Shown piece by piece: positions 58,492 to 64,000 of a stretch of DNA of 64,000 nucleotides. A model generated the notes under the pieces. The model had not been told where the DNA came from, made no database searches, and was given only the letters and a program-made list of their open reading frames with translations. Source of the stretch: Otis tarda (Eukaryota; Chordata; Aves; Otidiformes; Otididae); contig CM048552.1 of NCBI GenBank assembly GCA_026413225.1, positions 58,047,001 to 58,111,000 of the forward strand. Reading direction: 5' to 3'. Every line of letters begins with the position of its first letter. Positions within the stretch are counted from its first letter, which is position 1. A program made the translations under genes and the position numbers.

Positions 58492-61400
58492 GTAGGCAAG
58501 AAGCTTCTGTCCTAAGAGTACGTGAGAGCTTTTGATAAGAAATTGAGGAAGGTGTATATTTAGTATGGGGGCTTGCATTGGCAGTGTTTATTTCAACAGG
58601 CTGTTTTCTTTGATGTAGCATAGTGTTTTTTTTATTGCTACGGTTTCTGGGTTAAAAATTACTCACCGTGTAAAATGGCTGTGCTTCCATCTCTCCATCT
58701 GTCTATGGGTGCAGGAGCAGGCCAGTGCTGCTTTCAAAAGATGGTGGGACTTTGTCACTCCCTTTGCCTCTGCTGACAAAGCTCTGCTTTGGGTCCTCAT
58801 TGCCCAGGCACCCCGGTGAGAAATACTGGAGCGAATTGTGTGTCCTGGGCCTTCAGATGCTCTGCAGCAAGGATTTGGGGAGACAAGGAAAGAGAGGAGA
58901 GGAAAATAACCTCTGTGACAATTTTCTCAGAATCTATTTCATTAAAATTAACTGTGAAGTACCTGAGTGTTTCCCTCTCCTCACCTTAGTCTCTCCTGGC
59001 AGAGACCTGCCCATCTGCTTTTTGGATAGAAACCTGAGGGGTAACACTTGTCCACTTCCTGATGATGAACTTGAGGTCTGAGTGTGAAATGAGGCACATC
59101 CTTCCCCCTGCTTCCCTCCTCCATGATTCTGCTGTCAGAGTGGGAGTGCTCACGAGATCTCCATCTGAGAGGAACCTCACCCCCGTGCTGTTCTTGTGAT
59201 CCAGGGCCCCCAAGTGCGGAACACGAGCAACTCACAGAAATGCATCTGGAAGGGATCTCAGGGCTGCAGAGTGGGAAAAAACACGGGGTGGGAATTGGAT
59301 CCTAGCCTGTCCTTAAAGACCAGCAGGGATGGAGACTTGGAGGAGACTCTCTCTAGATCTCCCTCTCAGCTTGTGCTCAGTACGATGTGCTGGAAGGGTA
59401 TGGATGCTGAGGAGAGCAGTGGGGATGTGACACTCGCTCCAGAGGGGCTTCCTATCTTAAGCATGGCTAAAGGAAGGAGCCCACACCACTGGACAAATCC
59501 ACTGTCCATTCAAAGCTTTTTCAAAGATGAGCCAAAGCAGGGAGCTATTTTATTTACCTTTTTTATCATGGCCCAATTCAGCTGCCATTTGAAGGAGAGA
59601 GACAGATGAGGGCAGCCGGGTGACAATGCGGTAGCTTTCCCCTCATGCACTCCACAGAAGGCATGCTAGAGGGGTAGCAAGAACCTGAGCCCTCCCCACC
59701 AATCCATCTGTGTGAGATGGCTACTTTGGCTCTGGAAGTGCCACAAGACACTAAAACTATTTCTAGCTGAAAAGGTGATACCATTTTTCTTGCAGGTATC
59801 GCAGGGCAGAGCATGGCATTAAATAAATAGATGACACCCCTGTCCCCTCTGACTTTCTGCTCCTCAGCCAGCCCAGGTCATTTCTTGTTCCTTCAAGGGG
59901 TTTCTGAGAGAGGAGAGAGGCAGGGGAATGCCAGCAGCTCTCAGTTTAGAAATGTGTCGGTGTGTGCATTGTTAAAGACTTCTTAGGTAGATGTCATATC
60001 CTGGGAATATGTTTAGAAAATACTGATTCAACTGGATGTTTTCCAAAGGAAACAAAAAATACTCTTGGAAGAGTTTTTAAGAGTCTCGGGAGTACATCAT
60101 GTTTGGCAGACACAATTCAGCCATAGCCAGGCATGATGGAGGGACATTTCTAGAAAATAACTGCATCCCACTTCAAGGTGCATGGTTTTTTCATCTCTCT
60201 GGATGGGACACAACCTGTGTAATGGAAAGATACAGGAAAAACAGAAAGGCCAGTGTGTTCAGCACCTGGTAGAGTGCAGAAATCTTCCGGAGACCTTTGA
60301 AATGAAATGCCAGCAAAGACTGGTCACTCATTAACTGATTTTTATTTTTTTTTGCTGCAGAACAGCTTGTATTTTCCATGTGCTTCAGGTATTTGTTAGT
60401 GTAGTTTAACCTACACTTATATCATACAGCAGAGAGTCTGGCCCTCATGGCAACATACTTAGGAGGAATGTCCAGTTTTAGATGGGATGCAAGCCCCAGT
60501 AGTGCCAGCACCAGCACCCTTCTGAGGTCAGAGCAAGTGTGCAACCACTGTAACGTGAGAGGGAGACTGGTTTTGTGGCTGAGGTCCTGGGCTGGAGTGC
60601 CAGACACTGCTGCAGGTAACTGGGATGAGCCACTTCACGGATATGGGTTGCAGGGCCTTGGCTGTAAAGACAGACATTTATTTTGCTGGTGCTTCAACTA
60701 TTTGGATTATGCCCATCAGAGGGTATAACACCTGAAAATAAACGTGTGTTGGGGGCAATGAATATCAGAAGCCCTGGGATTGAAATATAAGGGACTTTCT
60801 AAGAGAAGCAAAATAGAGGACACCTGGTGGTGGGAAGACAATAAGGAACAACTGGTGGTGGTTAGAGGAACTATGGGTATAAACGCATGGAAACAGTAAG
60901 AATAGGGGGCTCTCTGCCTAGCTTGCAGTAGAGTCTGAGACCATGATTGAGACTTTGCTTTATCAACTGGACTATGCTCTATCAACTGGAATACTCTCTA
61001 AACAACTATGCACTGACAAACATGTGCAAGGGAGCTGATATCTCTCAACACCTAATTATTAGACTACACCTAATAATCAGGACAGGCAGTGTCCCCTTTT
61101 CACCCTGACTCTAGAACTCTGGCATGGAAAAGAGTGAAATTTCCTACTGGTTTGGTTGCCAGTTGTATCTGCATCCTATCTCCTAGGAAATGCAGCGGGG
61201 AGGAAGCAGGGGGGACAACACTAGCCTGGCTTTTAGCCACCCTTCCACCTTCCTGATTTCATTTCCATTTCAGGATCAGAGTGCCTATGTATAGTACTGC
61301 ATGGCATGACACCAGTATGCCTGAAGGCCCTGCGCTCTTGTTACCCATTTGCTCCCAAGGACTCTCAGAGGTACTGCAGTTCCCGATGGAGGAAACGCAG

Positions 61401-62814
61401 TGCTGGCAACTGGGCTGAACTGGAGAACAACCTACCAGAGGAAGGATGAAAAACACTTAAACCAGATTCAGAGTAGGGTTGGATACTTCCCTGGCTTATA
61501 TACATGCTAAAAGGAGTGATTGTGAATGGTAGCAATTTGGAAAAGATCTAAAGTGTCAGAGTTCCCAGGTTAAAGTAGCCTCTACTAGCAGGGAGTAGCT
61601 AAGAGATTTATTTGGGGCAGGAAGTGGGTTATCATACCTTTGCCTCTCCAAATACTCTGTAATACCTAAGGTAGCTGGACCTCAGCTCTGGTCTGGATGA
61701 CAGCTCTCAAGTCTCACAAGTCCCTGTACTTTTTCCACAGGCTTTTTCAGGATCACCCTGAGACCTTGGATCGCTTTGAAAAGTTCAAAGGCCTGAAGAC
61801 CCCTGATCAGATGAAGGCCTCTGAAGATCTGAAGAAACATGGAGTTACTGTCCTTACCCAGCTGGGCAAAATCCTGAAGCAGAAGGGTAATCATGAGTCA
61901 GAGTTAAAGCCCCTAGCTCAAACCCATGCCACCAAGCACAAAATCCCTGTCAAATATCTGGAGGTAAGGAAAAGGGCAAGAAATCTTGGTGCCTGGTGTG
62001 TAGTGAATGTGTGCAATAGCTACGTGTAGATAACTACTGAGAGCTGTTCTTTTATTTACTGATGGCTAGTTAGACTTCAGTGAGCTCTCCCTCAAGTCTG
62101 AGGTCTCTGTGTACAGGCAGCAGGAGGCACAGAAAGGGCTCATGGTATGTGAATGGTATGTGAATGTCCAAGTTTAGATTTCCCATTCCAAACACCACAT
62201 GCAGTCTGAGCAACCCTTGGCAATAATAAACCAGCACATGCAGTCTCTGCACGCCTGGGAAACTATATTACATAAGAATTGTCAGTGGCTGGACATAAGG
62301 GATACATAATTTTAGAGTAAGCCCTGGAGGATCCATTGGAGACCAAGGCCCAGAAAACTAAGTGCTGTACAAACACAAATTTTGAGCTTTAATGGATGAG
62401 GCGGACAAAGAGTGGGAAGGGCCATGGTCTACTACTCAAGGTCATGAAGGAGATCAACGTCAGAGCTAGGAATAGAGCCCAGTTTTGCTGCCCAGCTGAG
62501 GCTCCTTGCAAGCTAGACCTCACTGTCTCTCCAGGGACTGTGGGAAGGGCTACTGAATTAGCTCAGAGATATTTCCAGGCTCTGCAACCTATTTCTTAGT
62601 GTGGCTTTTCTGAAAATAAATCTTGACTGTCCCTTCTGTTTTTCTCTCTCTCTTCCCTTCCTCACAGTTTATTTCTGAAGTCATTATCAAGGTCATTGCT
62701 GAAAAACACCCGGCAGACTTTGGGGCTGATTCCCAGGCTGCAATGAAGAAAGCCCTGGAGCTGTTCCGAAATGATATGGCCAGCAAGTACAAGGAGTTCG
62801 GTTTCCAGGGTTAG
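58397..62814 (+). CDS. MB: Myoglobin, complete three-exon gene
   Basis: The CDS joins 58397-58491, 61741-61963 and 62668-62814 for 154 codons, the standard length. The product is the cytoplasmic haem protein that stores and carries O2 in cardiac and skeletal muscle. Introns fall at the usual globin positions (after codon 31 plus two bases, and after codon 106). Counting from the residue after Met, Phe43 (CD1), distal His64 (E7, in KKHGVT) and proximal His93 (F8, in QTHATKHK) are all present. The start is [20 protein letters not shown] and the end is [14 protein letters not shown], both typical of birds. The ATG lies in gaagccATGG, a good Kozak context. No frameshift or stop was found. The gene is intact. 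Confidence 0.98.
58492..61740 (+). other. MB: MB intron 1 (3,249 nt)
   Basis: No gene was recognised inside it. It has small local duplications such as ctatcaactgga near 60,960-60,990. The acceptor is ttttccacag. Confidence 0.9.
61741..61963 (+). CDS. MB: MB exon 2 (haem pocket)
   Basis: It is 223 nt, the same length as the mammalian central exon. It completes Arg32 and encodes residues 33-106, with Phe43, His64 and His93 in mature numbering. [16 protein letters not shown] and [20 protein letters not shown] are near-identical to known bird myoglobins. The donor is gtaagg. Confidence 0.98.
61964..62667 (+). other. MB: MB intron 2 (704 nt)
   Basis: No other feature was recognised, apart from an 11-base tandem ggtatgtgaat near 62,145. 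It ends in a strong CT tract and ctcacag. Confidence 0.9.
62668..62814 (+). CDS. MB: MB exon 3 coding part
   Basis: It encodes residues 107-154, helices G and H, beginning [20 protein letters not shown] and ending KYKEFGFQG then [12 protein letters not shown] has Pro where, from memory, chicken has Ala. Confidence 0.98.
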   Translation, partial: FISEVIIKVIAEKHPADFGADSQAAMKKALELFRNDMASKYKEFGFQG

Positions 62815-63550
62815 GACATACGCACAGAGGGACACCACAATGGAGGCCTGGCCATGCATCTTAGAGTAGCTTCCCCAGCACAGTTTTGGACACCTCACAA
62901 TTGGCCATCCAAGATGTGTGGGAAAGCTTTGACGAGAGGCCAAGAGTTACTCTAGGCAGCGTAGAGGCACTCAGAGGGGTTTCCATGATAAACCGTTGTT
63001 TCCTGGCTTTGTGTATACAAGATAAATAATCTGCTTTTTTTTAGGAAAAGTAATGTAAAGGATTATCCGTGAGCTTCTGCCTATCCCTGTCCTCTTTTTC
63101 TTTCCCTCTCCCCAAACCTCAGCCTCATCCAAGGGGAGAATGGCATGGCCAGAGATGGAGGGATGTGGAGGAACAAGGAGAGCGTTGAGGAGTGTGGTGA
63201 ATGAGAGGGTGAAGGGATCACTCGAATGGTATGAAAGGGATGTCAGGATGGGAAGCAGAGACACAGCGTCCCATTCCTCCCACAGGTGAGACTGTTAGCA
63301 GGTTACTGTACACAGCTTCCAGCACAGTATTACCTTGCTTTGTCGGGGTGAATGCAGCCAGTCAGTCTCCAGGGTCTGCCAGCTTGGAAATGTGCATTAG
63401 TTGCTAAACTCATGTTAGCAAAATTATAAAGAGCAGTAGTCCCTGCAATCTGTAGGTTTCTGTCAGCTGCCACTATGCTTTCAAAGTTCTATCGCACTGA
63501 GAAGTAAAGCATGTGTTGCTCAGAAAATAAAAATTCCTGCACCAGTGTCA
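62815..63550 (+). other. MB: MB 3' UTR
   Basis: About 735 bases run from the stop to just past the poly(A) signal. No repeat was recognised. Confidence 0.8.
63526..63531 (+). terminator. MB: MB poly(A) signal AATAAA
   Basis: AATAAA lies in cagaaaataaaaattcctg, with a GT-rich element (gtcatgtgttccttcttgg) starting about 15 bases downstream. It is the only AATAAA in the 700 bases after the stop codon that I found. Confidence 0.8.
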
Positions 63551-64000
63551 TGTGTTCCTTCTTGGCTTTACAGGCACTCCAGTGAGAAGTGGGACAGATG
63601 GAGAAAGTGGAAAGGTGTTTTGCCCACCTATCTGACTGCACTGCAACCTGCGGTGCCAGTCCATGACTTGAGCAGCACGTGGCATCTGTCTGAGCTGGGG
63701 GACTCGGGGCACTCAGATGTCACCGCGGGGTCATGACCTGGTTACTGGACTTCACAACACAAACCGGCAGCCTAGACTCAGCTGGAGCTGAGAGAAATGC
63801 TCTCTAACTAAAGGCCACGGCCACTGCTGTGCAGGGGACACGGACATGGTGAGGGAAGGCCCTTTGCTTATTTACAGGGAGGTAGCATGTGCAAGTGGCC
63901 TTGGGTCCCAGCAGCAGCACAGTGTGTTGCTCCCTGCAGGCAACGGAATGCAGGGCTACTTAGCCCAGGAGGAAGGCTGCAAAGGCAGCATATGCTGTTA
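63551..64000. other. Intergenic DNA downstream of MB
   Basis: I see no gene, repeat or RNA feature here. Confidence 0.7.

Noticed and set aside
1..64000. CRISPR arrays, operons, phage or retroviral genes, tRNA and rRNA genes
   Set aside because: None was seen. Intron-exon structure and CR1 repeats show a vertebrate nuclear locus.

Overview
The window is vertebrate nuclear DNA, almost certainly from a bird. It has short exons in kilobase-scale introns with consensus GT/AG borders. It carries CR1 LINE tails ending in the avian-type gaatcata octamers, and a complete myoglobin gene whose protein reads like known bird myoglobins. The species cannot be fixed from the sequence alone. There is no bacterial, viral or CRISPR content. 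Nearly all open frames outside the exons named here are chance frames in introns, UTR or intergenic DNA.

Region 1 (1 to about 36,400, + strand) is the 3' half of RBFOX2, a splicing regulator that binds UGCAUG. The window opens in the intron before the exon that carries RNP1 and the second half of the RRM. Nine coding exons follow: 8083-8175, 10932-10992, 13368-13421, 13557-13649, 14767-14899, 20335-20374, 27712-27800, 28771-28843 and 30005-30049. Their lengths (93, 61, 54, 93, 133, 40, 89, 73 and 45 nt with stop) keep one frame for 226 residues, ending in RFAPY. A long 3' UTR follows, with candidate poly(A) signals at 34454 and 36374. RBFOX target motifs (TGCATG) sit on both splice sites of the first exon and near the 40-nt, 89-nt and 73-nt exons, so the gene is set up to regulate its own splicing.

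Region 2 (about 36,400-58,200) is intergenic. I found no convincing gene in it. It holds two CR1 fragments, an 84-bp direct repeat at a spacing of exactly 1140 bp, a G-rich tract with quadruplex potential, and an AT-rich segment with an exact MEF2 site that could be a muscle enhancer.

Region 3 (about 58,200-63,550, + strand) is the complete three-exon myoglobin gene (MB): exons 58397-58491, 61741-61963 and 62668-62814, 154 codons. It has a TATA box, two E-boxes and a CArG-like box upstream, and a poly(A) signal at 63526. The tandem order RBFOX2 then MB matches human 22q12.3, but the APOL5/APOL6 genes that lie between them in human are not recognisable here.

I see no wholly new system. The points most worth a second look are the splice sites embedded in RBFOX motifs, a 71-codon second reading frame open through the last three RBFOX2 exons, a possible poison exon at 9017-9083, and the candidate MEF2/E-box enhancer between the two genes.
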